A stretch of DNA of 59,965 nt, taken from Marinibaculum pumilum (lineage in GTDB: Bacteria; Pseudomonadota; Alphaproteobacteria; Ferrovibrionales; Ferrovibrionaceae). The translations under genes were made by a program, and so were the position numbers. The DNA lies in the NCBI RefSeq assembly GCF_042646425.1, contig NZ_JBHRTR010000010.1, forward strand, positions 1-59,965. Direction: 5' to 3'. The notes beneath the pieces were generated by a model. The model saw only the letters and a program-made list of their open reading frames with translations, was not told the DNA's origin and did no database searches. Of this stretch, positions 18,077-27,014 are shown one piece after another (position 1 is the first letter of the stretch; each line of letters opens with the position of its first letter).

Positions 18077-18703
18077 ATGATCGACCAGGTGACCCTGCTG
18101 ACCTATCTGGCGGTGCTGCTGGGCTTCGTCCTGATCCCGGGACCTGCTGTCCTGCTGACCGTGGCGCGGGCGTCGGCTTCCGGCATCCGGGCGGGTCTGG
18201 CCACCGGCCTGGGTATCGCGCTTGGCGACATTGCCCATACCGCCTTTGCCGTGATCGGCCTGTCCGCGGTGATCCAGACGTCCGCGCTCGCCTTCGCGAT
18301 GGTGAAATATGCCGGGGCCGCCTATCTCGTCTGGCTCGGCATCCGCGCGATCCTGGACCATCGGCCGCTGTCGATCGGCACCGGCGGGCCGCCTTTGTCC
18401 GCGGGGCGGGCCTTTCGACAGGCGACGCTGGCAGAGATCCTGAACCCGAAATCGGCCCTGTTCTTCCTGGCCTTCCTGCCGCAGTTCGTGCGGCCGGAGA
18501 ACGGCCCGGTGGCCTTGCAGCTCACCATCCTGGGCCTGCTGTTCGTGGCCATGGGTCTGCTCAGCACGGTTCTGTTCGCATTTGCCGCGGGGCAGGTGGG
18601 CGGCTTCCTGCGGCGCAACCCTGTCGTTGCGCGCTGGCAGGGGCGGGTGACCGGTGCGATCTTCTGCGGCCTCGGCGTGAGGCTGGCGCTGCAGGAACGG
18701 TGA
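18077..18703 (+). CDS. LysE/RhtB family amino-acid exporter
   Basis: A 208-residue inner-membrane protein with six hydrophobic segments and the family signature FVLIPGPAVLLTVARASASG near the N-terminus. LysE/RhtB proteins export amino acids such as homoserine, threonine or lysine; the substrate cannot be read from the sequence. The ATG at 18077 follows a GGGAGAGAGG stretch. It converges on the YCII gene with only 10 bases between the stops. Confidence 0.88.
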   Translation: MIDQVTLLTYLAVLLGFVLIPGPAVLLTVARASASGIRAGLATGLGIALGDIAHTAFAVIGLSAVIQTSALAFAMVKYAGAAYLVWLGIRAILDHRPLSIGTGGPPLSAGRAFRQATLAEILNPKSALFFLAFLPQFVRPENGPVALQLTILGLLFVAMGLLSTVLFAFAAGQVGGFLRRNPVVARWQGRVTGAIFCGLGVRLALQER

Positions 18704-18713
18704 GACCGGCCCG

Positions 18714-19079
18714 TCAATCCTCGCCGAAATCCGCCGGCTCGTAGAGCGGCCGGATCTCGACCTCGCTGGGCCCCGGCATCGGGTTGGGGCAGCGCCTGAC
18801 CCAGGCGATTGCTTCCTCCATGTCTTTCACCTGCCAGAGCCAGAAGCCGGCGACCAGTTCCGAGGTGGCGGCAAAGGGCCCGTCGATGACGGTACGGTCC
18901 GCGCCATCGAACGCCACCCGCTTGCCCGCCGAGGAAGGCTTCAGGCCGTCGCCCGTCAGAAGGATGCCGGCCTTCGCCAGTTCCTCGTTGAAGCGGCCCA
19001 TTGCCGCCATCATCGCAGGGTCCGGCATGCCGCCCGCCTCGCTGTCGGGTGTCGCCTTCACCAGCACCATCACGCGCAT
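18714..19079 (-). CDS. YCII-related (DGPF domain) protein
   Basis: A 121-residue protein of the YciI/DGPF family: MRVMVLVKATPDSEAG at the start, then VIDGPFAATSELVAGFWLWQ and EAIAWVRRCP. These ferredoxin-like-fold proteins often sit beside ECF sigma factor genes, but none is found here. The function is unknown. It stands alone on the minus strand between convergent LysE and the GntR regulator. Confidence 0.88.
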   Translation of the reverse strand: MRVMVLVKATPDSEAGGMPDPAMMAAMGRFNEELAKAGILLTGDGLKPSSAGKRVAFDGADRTVIDGPFAATSELVAGFWLWQVKDMEEAIAWVRRCPNPMPGPSEVEIRPLYEPADFGED

Positions 19080-19185
19080 CGTTCCGCTCTTCCGTTCCGC
19101 ACGAGGCCATCGGCCTCACTGCCGGTACGACGCGCACCGGGCGGCGCGGGCGACAGGCGTGGCAGAAAATTTCCGGGCGGCGGAC

Positions 19186-19935
19186 TCATACCACCGCGAA
19201 CACCCGGTCGCGGACCGCCAGCAGGTGTTCGCGCATGTGATGGGCGGCGGCGTCCATGTCGCGGCTGGCGATGGCGTCCAGGATCGCGCGGTGCTGGATG
19301 TCGAACAGGGCACGGTGCGGGCCGACCTTGGTCTCGCGCTTCTTCTGCATCCATTCCGGCATCTCCCGCTGGTGGGAGATGATGCTGGCGATATGGGTCA
19401 GCAGGCCGTTGCGGCAGGCATCCATCACCCCCTTGTGGAAGCGGCCGTCCCAATGCTCGAAGGTCTCGACAGTGTCGGCGGCCTCCATCCCCTCCACGGC
19501 GCGGCGGATCGCGGCCAGTTCCGCGGGACCGGCGCGGCTGGCCGCCATCGCCGCTGCATGCGGTTCCAGCAGCAGGCGTACCTCCATCACGTCGCCGGGG
19601 CCGACATGCTCGATCATCCGCAGGAAGGCGTCGGCGTCGAGGATCCGCGCGCTCTCGGAATCGATGCCGCCCTCGGTGCCGTTCACCACCCGGCTGCGGC
19701 TGCCGCGGCGCTGGATCAGCCCCTCCGCCTCCAGGTCGGTCAGGGCGCGGCGCACCGTGTTGCGGGCGGCGCCGAGCTGGGCGGCCAGGTCGCGTTCCGC
19801 CGGCACCCGCATGCCGGCGCTCCAGTCGCCGGACTGGATGCGGCGGCGGATATCGCTGCGCACGCGATCGTTGGGAAGGGGGGCCAAGGGCGAACCGATC
19901 CGGGTAAGGCGGCCTTGCGAGCCAGTTTGAACCAA
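19186..19935 (-). CDS. GntR/FadR-type transcriptional regulator (FCD domain)
   Basis: A 249-residue regulator: winged-helix domain (about 22-90, with VRSDIRRRIQSGDW and NTVRRALTDLEAEGLI) and an FCD ligand-binding domain (about 100-240). The FCD domain carries the metal or acid-binding pattern ExRxxLEPHAA, DxxFHKGVMDA and HRAILDAI. FCD regulators usually sense small organic acids. The first available start is a TTG at 19933-19935, inside the 19-base palindrome at 19927-19945; a stop codon lies just upstream in frame. The next candidate, GTG at 19863, would cut into the first helix of the DNA-binding domain. It is divergent from the FAH gene, so it probably controls itself and the catabolic/transport cluster to its right. 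Confidence 0.88.
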   Translation of the reverse strand: MVQTGSQGRLTRIGSPLAPLPNDRVRSDIRRRIQSGDWSAGMRVPAERDLAAQLGAARNTVRRALTDLEAEGLIQRRGSRSRVVNGTEGGIDSESARILDADAFLRMIEHVGPGDVMEVRLLLEPHAAAMAASRAGPAELAAIRRAVEGMEAADTVETFEHWDGRFHKGVMDACRNGLLTHIASIISHQREMPEWMQKKRETKVGPHRALFDIQHRAILDAIASRDMDAAAHHMREHLLAVRDRVFAVV

Positions 19936-19945
19936 ATTGGTTCAA
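19927..19945. promoter_or_regulatory. Perfect 19-base palindromic operator
   Basis: TTGAACCAAATTGGTTCAA is a perfect 9-1-9 inverted repeat. It covers the only early start codon of the GntR regulator, so binding there would repress its own gene. FCD-type GntR regulators bind palindromes of this size, and autoregulation is common in the family. Confidence 0.75.
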
Positions 19946-20047
19946 GCCTAGTGCCGTTGCGCCGCTGTCGCCAGGAGATTCCGTCTTTACTTTCGGCCCG
20001 CCGGGTGCCAGCCTTCGTGAACCGCGACGGGGAAGGAACCTCCGCGA

Positions 20048-20075
20048 TTGAGCCAAATGCACTGTTTTGGTTCAA
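20048..20075. promoter_or_regulatory. Second, spaced operator copy in front of the FAH gene
   Basis: Half-sites TTGAGCCAA (20048-20056) and TTGGTTCAA (20067-20075) match the arms of the 19927-19945 palindrome with one mismatch. They are separated by 10 bases instead of 1, close to one extra helical turn, so both halves keep the same face of the DNA. The site lies 54 bases upstream of the FAH start, where a promoter is expected. Confidence 0.65.
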
Positions 20076-20129
20076 TTAAAGGGACCAAGGGAATGGCGCC
20101 GGCCCCGGCCGGCGGCGGGAGGGAAGCCG

Positions 20130-21035
20130 GTGCACTACGTGACCTTCAACGATGGCGGCCATCGCATGGTCGGCCGCCTGGATCCGGCGGGCGGCACCGT
20201 GCAGCCGCTGGAGCTGGGGCTGGAGGATGCCGATCTCGGCGTGCTGGCGCTGGCGCGGCTAGCCGTCGCCGGGGTCGATCCGCAGCCGGTCGGCCCGGCC
20301 GTGCGGCTGGCCGACGTGACCCTGGAGGCACCGGCGCCGCGGCCCCTGCGCAACGTCTTCTGCGTCGGCAAGAACTATCACGAACATGCCGCGGAGTTCG
20401 CGAAGTCCGGCTTCGATTCGAGCATGTCGGCCGGTGCCGCCGCGTCGCCTGATTATCCGATCATCTTCTCCAAGGTGCCCGAATGCGTGGTGCCGAACGG
20501 CGCGGAGATCGCCTTCGATCCGGCGGTTTCCGAAGCCATCGACTATGAGGGCGAGCTGGCCGTGATCATCGGCCGCGGCGGGCGCGGCATCGCCGCAGCC
20601 GACGCGATGGCCCATGTCTGGGGCTATACCATCGTAAACGACGTCACCGCCCGCGACATCCAGAGCCGGCACAAGCAGTGGCTGCTGGGCAAGTCCTTCG
20701 ACACCTTCTGCCCGATGGGGCCTATGGCCGTGACGGCGGACGAGATCGACCTCGCCGATACACGCCTGCGCACCTGGGTGAACGGCGAGCTGCGCCAGGA
20801 CGCGAGTACCCGCGACATGATCTTCGACGTGCCGGCGATCATCGCGGCGATTTCCGCCGGCACCACCCTGATCCCCGGCGACATCATCGCGACCGGCACG
20901 CCCGTCGGCGTCGGCATCGGCTTCGACCCGCCGAAATACCTGACGGCCGGCGATGTCGTGAAGGTGGAGATCGACGGCATCGGCGTGCTGGAAAACCCGG
21001 TCCGCCACATCGCAGCGGGCGAGAAGGCGGCCTGA
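20130..21035 (+). CDS. Fumarylacetoacetate hydrolase family protein
   Basis: A 301-residue metal-dependent enzyme of the FAH family, covering fumarylpyruvate, acylpyruvate and oxopent-4-enoate hydrolases and decarboxylases. Visible features are VFCVGKNYHEHA (about 77-87), the metal ligands Glu140 and Glu142 (YEGELAVIIG) and Asp171 (NDVTARD), and LLGKSFDTFCPMGP. The start is GTG at 20130, chosen for GGAGGGA 6 bases upstream. It is the first gene of the long plus-strand cluster and follows the spaced operator, so it is probably under the divergent GntR regulator. Substrate unknown; likely a beta-diketo acid or enol acid. Confidence 0.87.
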   Translation: MHYVTFNDGGHRMVGRLDPAGGTVQPLELGLEDADLGVLALARLAVAGVDPQPVGPAVRLADVTLEAPAPRPLRNVFCVGKNYHEHAAEFAKSGFDSSMSAGAAASPDYPIIFSKVPECVVPNGAEIAFDPAVSEAIDYEGELAVIIGRGGRGIAAADAMAHVWGYTIVNDVTARDIQSRHKQWLLGKSFDTFCPMGPMAVTADEIDLADTRLRTWVNGELRQDASTRDMIFDVPAIIAAISAGTTLIPGDIIATGTPVGVGIGFDPPKYLTAGDVVKVEIDGIGVLENPVRHIAAGEKAA

Positions 21036-21042
21036 GCGCGCG

Positions 21043-21828
21043 ATGGCGACCTTCCATGCAGGCGGCATGCAGGTGGAACGCGACGGCGCGGCGGGCGGTG
21101 TGCCGGTCGTGATGATCCACGGCCTGGGCGGCACCTCCAACAGCTTCACCCCGCAGATGAATGTCTTCGCCCGCGGCTTCCGCTGCTACCGGCCCGATCT
21201 GCCTGGCTCCGGCCGCTCGCCGCTGCCCAAGGACGGGCGCCTGTCGATCGACGGCTTCGTGGCGGCGGTGCTGGCCCTGGCCGACGCGGAGGGGCTGGAG
21301 CGCTTCCACCTCTTGGGCCATTCGCTGGGCACCATCGTCTGCCAGCATCTGGCGGTGCGGGCGCCGGGGCGGGTGGCTTCCATGGCGCTGATCGGCGCGC
21401 TGCCGGCACCGCCGGAGGCGGCGCGCGCCGGCCTGCGCACCCGCGCCACCGAGGCCCGCGCCGACGGTATGGCGGGGATCGCGGATGCGGTCTGCGCCGG
21501 CTCCACGTCGGCGGCGAGCAAGGCCGACCAGCCGGTCGCCATCGCCGCGGTGCGGGAGAGCCTGATGCGCCAGCCGGCGGAGGGTTATGCCGCCACCTGC
21601 GAGGCGCTGGCCGATGCGCGGCCCGCCGCACTGGACGGCATCACGGCGCGCTGCCTGCTGATCGCCGGCGCCGAGGATCCGGTGGCGCCGCCGGCGGTGG
21701 GGCAGGCATTGGCCGACGGCCTGCATGAGGCGCGGCTGGTTGTGCTGCCGCGCTGCGGCCATTGGCCGAACTTCGAGCGCGCGGCCGAGGTGAACCGGGA
21801 GCTGCGGCACTTCCACCGGGTGCACTGA
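21043..21828 (+). CDS. Alpha/beta hydrolase
   Basis: A 261-residue hydrolase with the catalytic elbow GHSLG (Ser94), oxyanion motif IHGLGG (about 25-30), acid in IAGAEDPVAPP and His in CGHWPNFE. It resembles the PcaD / 3-oxoadipate enol-lactonase and MhpC class, so lactone or C-C bond hydrolysis fits. It starts 7 bases after the FAH stop, so the two enzymes probably act in one pathway. It is distinct from the pcaD gene at 10.0-10.8 kb. Confidence 0.87.
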   Translation: MATFHAGGMQVERDGAAGGVPVVMIHGLGGTSNSFTPQMNVFARGFRCYRPDLPGSGRSPLPKDGRLSIDGFVAAVLALADAEGLERFHLLGHSLGTIVCQHLAVRAPGRVASMALIGALPAPPEAARAGLRTRATEARADGMAGIADAVCAGSTSAASKADQPVAIAAVRESLMRQPAEGYAATCEALADARPAALDGITARCLLIAGAEDPVAPPAVGQALADGLHEARLVVLPRCGHWPNFERAAEVNRELRHFHRVH

Positions 21829-21928
21829 CGCTTCAGGATGACGATCCGGGCGCAGCGACGCCCGCAAGAACGAAACGACAAGGGCGCGCTGCGGCGCGGC
21901 CAGGGCAGGAAACCAGAGGGAGGGGCCG

Positions 21929-23209
21929 ATGCCCAACATCCTCTTCAGCAATGTCCGGATCCTCGACGGCTCCGGCGACTATCCCTATGCCGGTGAGGTG
22001 CTGGTGCAGGGCAACCGCATCCGCCAGGTCGGCCGCGGGCCGCGCAGCATCCCGACCATGGGCGCGACGGTGATCGACGGTGCCGGCGCCACCCTGATGC
22101 CCGGCCTGACCGACGCGCACTGCCATTTCTCCTGGAACGACCAGGCCAGTCTGGAAGCGATCCAGATGATGCCGCCGGAGGAACATACCCTGTTCGCGGC
22201 GAAGGTGGCGAAGACCCTGCTGGACTCAGGCTTCACCTCCTGCGTCGGCGCCGCGGCGGCGAAGCCGCGGCTGGACGTGGTGATCCGAAACGCGATCAAC
22301 GACGGCACCATCCCCGGCCCCCGCTACCTGGCCAACGGGCAGGAGATCGCCACCCATGGCGGGCTGGGCGACAGCGCGCCGCCGCACCTGGACTATCCGG
22401 AAATGTCCTTCGGCGCGCTGGTCAGCGGGCCGGAGGAGATGCGCCGCACCGTGCGCCAGTTCCTGAAATACGGCGTCGACCTGATCAAGCTGAACCTGTC
22501 GGGGGAGGAGATCGCAGGTGTCGGCGCGGAAGAGACGGTGATGTCGGAGGAGGAGGTGGCGATGGCGGTCACCGAGGCGCATCGCCGCGGCAAGCGGATC
22601 TGCGCCCATGCCCGCAGCGCCGAATCCGTGAAGATGTGCGTCCGCCACGGCATCGAGATCATCTACCACGCCTCCTTCGCCGACGAGGAGGCGCTGGACA
22701 TGCTGGAGGCCGCGCGGGACCGCCACTTCGTGGCGCCGGGCCTGGCCTGGCTGCTGCACACCAGCCGCGACGCCGGCGACTATGGCGTCGACCCGAACGG
22801 GCCGATGGCGATGATGTACCGGCGCGAACTGGACACGGCGGTGGAGACGATGTCGAAGATGCACCGCCGCGGCATCCGCGTGCTGCCCGGCGGCGATTAC
22901 GGCTTCGCCTGGATCCCGCACGGCACCAATGCCCGCGACATCCAGTACTTCGTGGAGATGGTGGGCATGTCGCCGATGGAGGCGATCGTCGCCGCGACCC
23001 GCCGCGGCGGCGAGATCATGGGATCGCCGGACGAACTCGGCATGGTGCGCGAGGGCTTTCTGGCCGACCTGATCCTGGTCGATGGCGACCCGGTCGCCGA
23101 TGTCCGCATCCTCAGCCAGCGCGACCGGATCCTGGCGATCATGAAGGACGGCAAGTTCCACCGCGAACCGGAAGTGATGTCGGCGCGCCGCACCCGCATC
23201 GCCTCCTGA
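21929..23209 (+). CDS. Metal-dependent amidohydrolase
   Basis: A 426-residue TIM-barrel hydrolase. The HxH metal pair is His64 and His66 (DAHCHF); the likely carboxylated Lys lies in YGVDLIKLNLSG; further ligands lie in ICAHARS and IIYHASF. The closing GMVREGFLADLILVDGDP is typical of the imidazolonepropionase/prolidase-like branch. It probably hydrolyses an amide or lactam bond. A GGGAGGGGCCG ribosome site precedes the ATG. It sits between two hydrolases and an ABC importer, which suggests degradation of an imported cyclic amide or amino-acid derivative. Confidence 0.88.
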   Translation: MPNILFSNVRILDGSGDYPYAGEVLVQGNRIRQVGRGPRSIPTMGATVIDGAGATLMPGLTDAHCHFSWNDQASLEAIQMMPPEEHTLFAAKVAKTLLDSGFTSCVGAAAAKPRLDVVIRNAINDGTIPGPRYLANGQEIATHGGLGDSAPPHLDYPEMSFGALVSGPEEMRRTVRQFLKYGVDLIKLNLSGEEIAGVGAEETVMSEEEVAMAVTEAHRRGKRICAHARSAESVKMCVRHGIEIIYHASFADEEALDMLEAARDRHFVAPGLAWLLHTSRDAGDYGVDPNGPMAMMYRRELDTAVETMSKMHRRGIRVLPGGDYGFAWIPHGTNARDIQYFVEMVGMSPMEAIVAATRRGGEIMGSPDELGMVREGFLADLILVDGDPVADVRILSQRDRILAIMKDGKFHREPEVMSARRTRIAS

Positions 23210-23228
23210 CCGCCGCACCTGCGCCCGT

Positions 23229-24248
23229 ATGTCCGCACCGCTTCATCTGACCCTGGGTCGCCTGCTGCGCCCGAACCGTCCCTGGCTCTGGCTGCTGCTG
23301 GGGGCGGTGGTCGTGGTATTGGGCGTCGTGCTGGTGGCGAACGCCGATGCCGGCGGGCGCAAGCTGTTCCTGAACACCCTGCTGAACGGGCTGACCCTGG
23401 CGGCGCTCTACTTCCTGGTGGCCTCCGGCTTCACCCTGGTCTTCGGGCTGATGCGCAACGTCAACCTGGCGCATGGCTCGCTGTTCCTGCTGGGCGCTTA
23501 TATCGGCTTCGACGCGGCGGAGGCGACGGGTTCCTGGTTCGTCGGCGTCGGCGCCGGCTTCATCGCCATGGCGCTGGCCGGGGTGGTGCTGCAGCTGGTG
23601 GTGTTCCGGCGGATGGAGGGGCAGGACCTGCGCCAGACCCTGGTCACCATCGGCCTGTCGATCGTGCTGGCCGACGTGATGCTGTGGATCTGGGGCGGCA
23701 ATACCTACCAGTTCAGCCCGCCGGACTGGCTGTTCGGCGCCGCCACCCTGCCGATCGAGCTGGCGCAGCGCTCCAACGGCGCGATCATCTGGATGAAGTA
23801 CCCGACCTACCGGCTGGCACTGCTGGCGGCGGCGATCGTCATCGGCGTCGGGCTCTGGCTGCTGCTGAACCGCACCCGCATCGGCATGATGATCCGTGCC
23901 GGCGTGGACGACCGCCAGATGCTGCAGGCCTCCGGCGGCAACGTTCACCTGGTCTTCGCCTTCGTCTTCGCGATCGGCGCCGGCCTGGCCGGCCTGGCCG
24001 GCGTGGTCGGCGGCACCGCGCTCTCCATCGCACCGGGGGAGGATGTGCGCTACCTGCTCGCCTCCCTTGTCGTGGTGATCGTCGGCGGCATGGGCTCGGT
24101 GACCGGCGCGGCGATCGGCGCCCTGCTGATCGGCCTGGCGGAGCAGTTCGGCCTCGCCTATTCGCCGACCTACGGCGTCGTCTACACCTTCCTGATCATG
24201 GTGCTGGCACTCGCCTTCCGGCCGCAGGGGATCATGGGCCGTGCGTAG
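23229..24248 (+). CDS. livH: Branched-chain amino acid-type ABC permease (LivH-like)
   Basis: A 339-residue inner-membrane permease of the HAAT (LivH) family. Seven or eight hydrophobic segments are seen, with hallmarks NGLTLAALYFLVASGFTLVFGLM and the closing pattern GMGSVTGAAIGALLIGLAEQ. It pairs with the LivM-like permease to form the channel. Its start is 19 bases after the amidohydrolase stop. A large inverted repeat separates it from livM although both belong to one transport system. The substrate need not be a branched-chain amino acid; this family also moves amides, urea and aromatic acids. Confidence 0.9.
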   Translation: MSAPLHLTLGRLLRPNRPWLWLLLGAVVVVLGVVLVANADAGGRKLFLNTLLNGLTLAALYFLVASGFTLVFGLMRNVNLAHGSLFLLGAYIGFDAAEATGSWFVGVGAGFIAMALAGVVLQLVVFRRMEGQDLRQTLVTIGLSIVLADVMLWIWGGNTYQFSPPDWLFGAATLPIELAQRSNGAIIWMKYPTYRLALLAAAIVIGVGLWLLLNRTRIGMMIRAGVDDRQMLQASGGNVHLVFAFVFAIGAGLAGLAGVVGGTALSIAPGEDVRYLLASLVVVIVGGMGSVTGAAIGALLIGLAEQFGLAYSPTYGVVYTFLIMVLALAFRPQGIMGRA

Positions 24249-24295
24249 GGGACTGGACAGCGGGAACGGCGGGCCGCGCGGCGCCTCCCTCTTCC

Positions 24296-24404
24296 CCGTC
24301 ATCCTCGGGCTTGACCCGAGGATCGCGACGGGACAGCGACGCTGTGGGGCGGTGGCATGTCACCGCCGGCGCTGGGATCCTCGGGTCAAGCCCGAGGATG
24401 ACGG
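24296..24404. repeat. Dispersed inverted repeat inside the liv operon
   Basis: Two nearly perfect, mutually inverted 29-base arms lie at 24296-24324 and 24376-24404. Each contains the internal palindrome CCTCGGGCTTGACCCGAGG and ends in CCGTCAT or ATGACGG. The 51-base middle is unrelated. The element fills most of the 195 bases between livH and livM. It resembles intergenic palindromes common in alphaproteobacterial genomes and could attenuate transcription or protect the mRNA. Confidence 0.85.
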
Positions 24405-24443
24405 CCACTATTGTGCGGGCGTCATGCACCAGGAGGCGGCGTG

Positions 24444-25652
24444 ATGGCGCAGTCGGAGCAGGTGCCGCCGCGCCGCCTGGCCGCCACCGTCGACCGGCGG
24501 CTGCAGGCGGCGCAGCGGCGGCCCCAGGCGATGCGGGGCGGTGCCGCGGGCAGCACGCAGGGGCCGGGCTGGGTCGGCCGCGGGCCGCGGCTCGACGATC
24601 CGCTGGGACTGCGCAATCCGGTGCGGGTGCCCCGGCTGGGGCTGAACCCGTGGTACCTGGCACTGGCGGTGGTCCTGATCGCCTGGCCGTTCCTCACCGG
24701 CGACTTCTTCACCTTCCAGGTCGGCGCCTATGCGCTGGTGCTGGGCACCCTGTCGCTGTCGCTGATGTTCCTGGCCGGCTATGGCGGCATGGTCAGCCTG
24801 GCGCAGATGACGGTGGCCGGCATGGCCGGCTACATGCTGTCGATCTTCGGCGAGAGCAATATGGGGCTGGGCCTGGACTGGTGGCTGGCGCTGCCGATCG
24901 GCATCCTGGTCGCGACCGCCTTCGCCACCCTGGTCGGCCTCCTCTCGGTGCGGACGGAGGGGATCTACACGATCATGATCACCCTGGCGATCGGCACCGC
25001 CTTTTTCTATTTCGCCCGCCAGAACTACGAGATCTTCAACGGCTTCAACGGCTTCGCCCAGGTGGCGCCGCCGCAGCTCTTCGGCATCGACTGGCGGTCG
25101 CCGGTGGCGTTCTACTTCCTGGCGCTGGGGGTCGCGGTGCTGGCGTTCTGCGCCGTGCTCTATGTCGCGCGCTCCACCTTCGGTCTGTCGATGCAGGCGA
25201 TCCGCGACAATCCGCGGCGGATGTCGGCGCTCGGCTTCAACGTCACCGCCCATCGCGTCGCGGCCTATGCGCTGGCCGGCCTGCTGGCGGCCCTGGCCGG
25301 CATCCTGCTGGTCTGGTTCAACGGCCGCATCTCGCCCGGCTCGGTGGACGTGCAGCGCATCATCAACGTGCTGGTGATCGCCGTGATCGGCGGCCTGCGC
25401 CATCCGATCGGCCCCTTCCTGGGCGCCATCGTCTTCGTGCTGCTGGAGAATTTCGCCATCGACCTGATCGACCGGGAGCGCTTCAACCTGGTCATCGGCG
25501 GTGCCTTTCTGCTGATCGTCTTCTTCTCGCCCGACGGCCTGCTTGGCCTGTGGGACCGTGCGCGCGAGCTGCTGTCACGGCCCCGCGACGCGCTGCAGCA
25601 GCGGCGCGCCGTGCGGGAGAGGGATCCGGTTCCCCGCCGGTACGACCAATAG
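24444..25652 (+). CDS. livM: Branched-chain amino acid-type ABC permease (LivM-like)
   Basis: A 402-residue second permease. It has a hydrophilic Arg/Gln-rich N-terminal extension of about 65 residues, then about nine membrane segments with the LivM signatures MFLAGYGGMVSLAQMTVAG and MQAIRDNPRRMSALGFN. The ATG at 24444 follows AGGAGG by 6 bases. The N-terminal extension, which ends in VPRLGLNPW, is longer than usual for LivM. It is followed by the binding-protein gene after 66 bases. Confidence 0.9.
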   Translation: MAQSEQVPPRRLAATVDRRLQAAQRRPQAMRGGAAGSTQGPGWVGRGPRLDDPLGLRNPVRVPRLGLNPWYLALAVVLIAWPFLTGDFFTFQVGAYALVLGTLSLSLMFLAGYGGMVSLAQMTVAGMAGYMLSIFGESNMGLGLDWWLALPIGILVATAFATLVGLLSVRTEGIYTIMITLAIGTAFFYFARQNYEIFNGFNGFAQVAPPQLFGIDWRSPVAFYFLALGVAVLAFCAVLYVARSTFGLSMQAIRDNPRRMSALGFNVTAHRVAAYALAGLLAALAGILLVWFNGRISPGSVDVQRIINVLVIAVIGGLRHPIGPFLGAIVFVLLENFAIDLIDRERFNLVIGGAFLLIVFFSPDGLLGLWDRARELLSRPRDALQQRRAVRERDPVPRRYDQ

Positions 25653-25718
25653 GGGATTTCAGGCCCGGCAATGGGCCAAACGCCCGCAAGGGCGCAAACC
25701 ATGTGGGAGGAAACGGTG

Positions 25719-26975
25719 ATGAAGAGCATAGGTAAGTCGCTTGCGCTGGTCGGCGCAGTGGCGGCGCTCAGCCTGGCAGCCGGCACCGCCGGCGCACAGG
25801 ACAAGGGGCCGATCAAGATCGGCGCGCTGGCCACCCTGGAAGGCGCCTTCACCGTCCTGGGCGAGGACGGCATGCGTGGCGTGAAGCTGGCGATGGAACA
25901 GGCCGGCTACGAGGCGGGCGGCCGCAAGATCGAGCTGATCACCGGCTCGTCCGACGCCTCGCCGGACAGTGCCGTGCGCGCCGCGCGGAAGCTGGTGGAG
26001 AATGACGGGGTGGAGATCCTGATCGGCCCCCTCTCCGGCTCCGAAGGCCTGGCGGTGAAGGACTATGCCAAGACCCAGCCCGGCGTGACCTTCGTCAACG
26101 GCACCTCGGCGGCGCAGGACACCACCCTGCGCGACCCGGCGGAGAACTTCTACCGCTTCTCCACCGACGGTGCGCAGTGGATGGCGGGCCTGGGCGAATA
26201 CGCCTTCAACGAGAAGGGCTATAAGCGGGTCGTGGTGATCGCGGAGGACTATTCCTTCCCCTACACCCAGGTGCTCGGCTTCATGGTCCCGTTCTGCGAG
26301 GCGGGCGGCAAGGTGGTCGACAAGTTCTGGGTGCCGATCGGCAACAAGGACTATTCCTCGATCATCGCCGCGATCCCGCCGGACATCGACGCGATCTATG
26401 TCGCGCTGGGCGGCGCCGACGCCATCAACTTCCTGACCCAGTACGAGCAGGCCGGCGGCGAGGCGCCGCTGATCGGCGGCTCCATCACCGTCGACCAGAC
26501 GGTGCTGGGCGCGAAGGGCCGGCAGCGTTCCTTCATCATCGGCACCCCGTCCGCCGGGCCGATCGCCGATACCTGGGACGATCCGAAGTGGACGGAGTTC
26601 GTCGCCGCCTACAAGAAGCAGTTTCCGGACGGCTTCCCCTCGCCCTCGCTGTTCGCGCATGGCTACTACGTCAACACCAAGGCCGTACTGGCGGCGCTGG
26701 ACGAGGTGAACGGCGACCTGTCGGACGGGCAGAAGAAGTTCCGTGCCGCGCTGTCGAACCTGGAGATGCAGACGCCGACCGGCATGGTGAAGCTGGACCA
26801 GAACCGGCAGGCGGTCGCCGATATCTTCCTGACCGAGGTGGTCGAGGGGCCGGAAGGCAATCTGGTCAACAAGGTCGTGAAGGTGATCCCGCAGGTCGAC
26901 CAGGCCATGAACATGGACCGGAAGGCCTTCCTGGACCTTGGCCCGGTCGGTCGCGACAACCCGGAATGCAAGTGA
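25719..26975 (+). CDS. ABC substrate-binding protein, LivK/amide-type
   Basis: A 418-residue periplasmic binding protein with a signal peptide (hydrophobic core about 8-22, cleavage after AGA). The mature protein begins KIGALATLEGAFTVLGEDGMRG, the usual type I fold start. LIGPLSGSEGLAVKDYAK and FVNGTSAAQDTTLRDPAENFYRFSTDG are family-like. It is expected to deliver the ligand to the LivH/LivM pair. ATG 25719 follows GGGAGG by 8 bases. Confidence 0.9.
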   Translation: MKSIGKSLALVGAVAALSLAAGTAGAQDKGPIKIGALATLEGAFTVLGEDGMRGVKLAMEQAGYEAGGRKIELITGSSDASPDSAVRAARKLVENDGVEILIGPLSGSEGLAVKDYAKTQPGVTFVNGTSAAQDTTLRDPAENFYRFSTDGAQWMAGLGEYAFNEKGYKRVVVIAEDYSFPYTQVLGFMVPFCEAGGKVVDKFWVPIGNKDYSSIIAAIPPDIDAIYVALGGADAINFLTQYEQAGGEAPLIGGSITVDQTVLGAKGRQRSFIIGTPSAGPIADTWDDPKWTEFVAAYKKQFPDGFPSPSLFAHGYYVNTKAVLAALDEVNGDLSDGQKKFRAALSNLEMQTPTGMVKLDQNRQAVADIFLTEVVEGPEGNLVNKVVKVIPQVDQAMNMDRKAFLDLGPVGRDNPECK

Positions 26976-27014
26976 GCATGACGGGCCACAGCCTGCCGTT
27001 GGGGGAGGCCGCCG

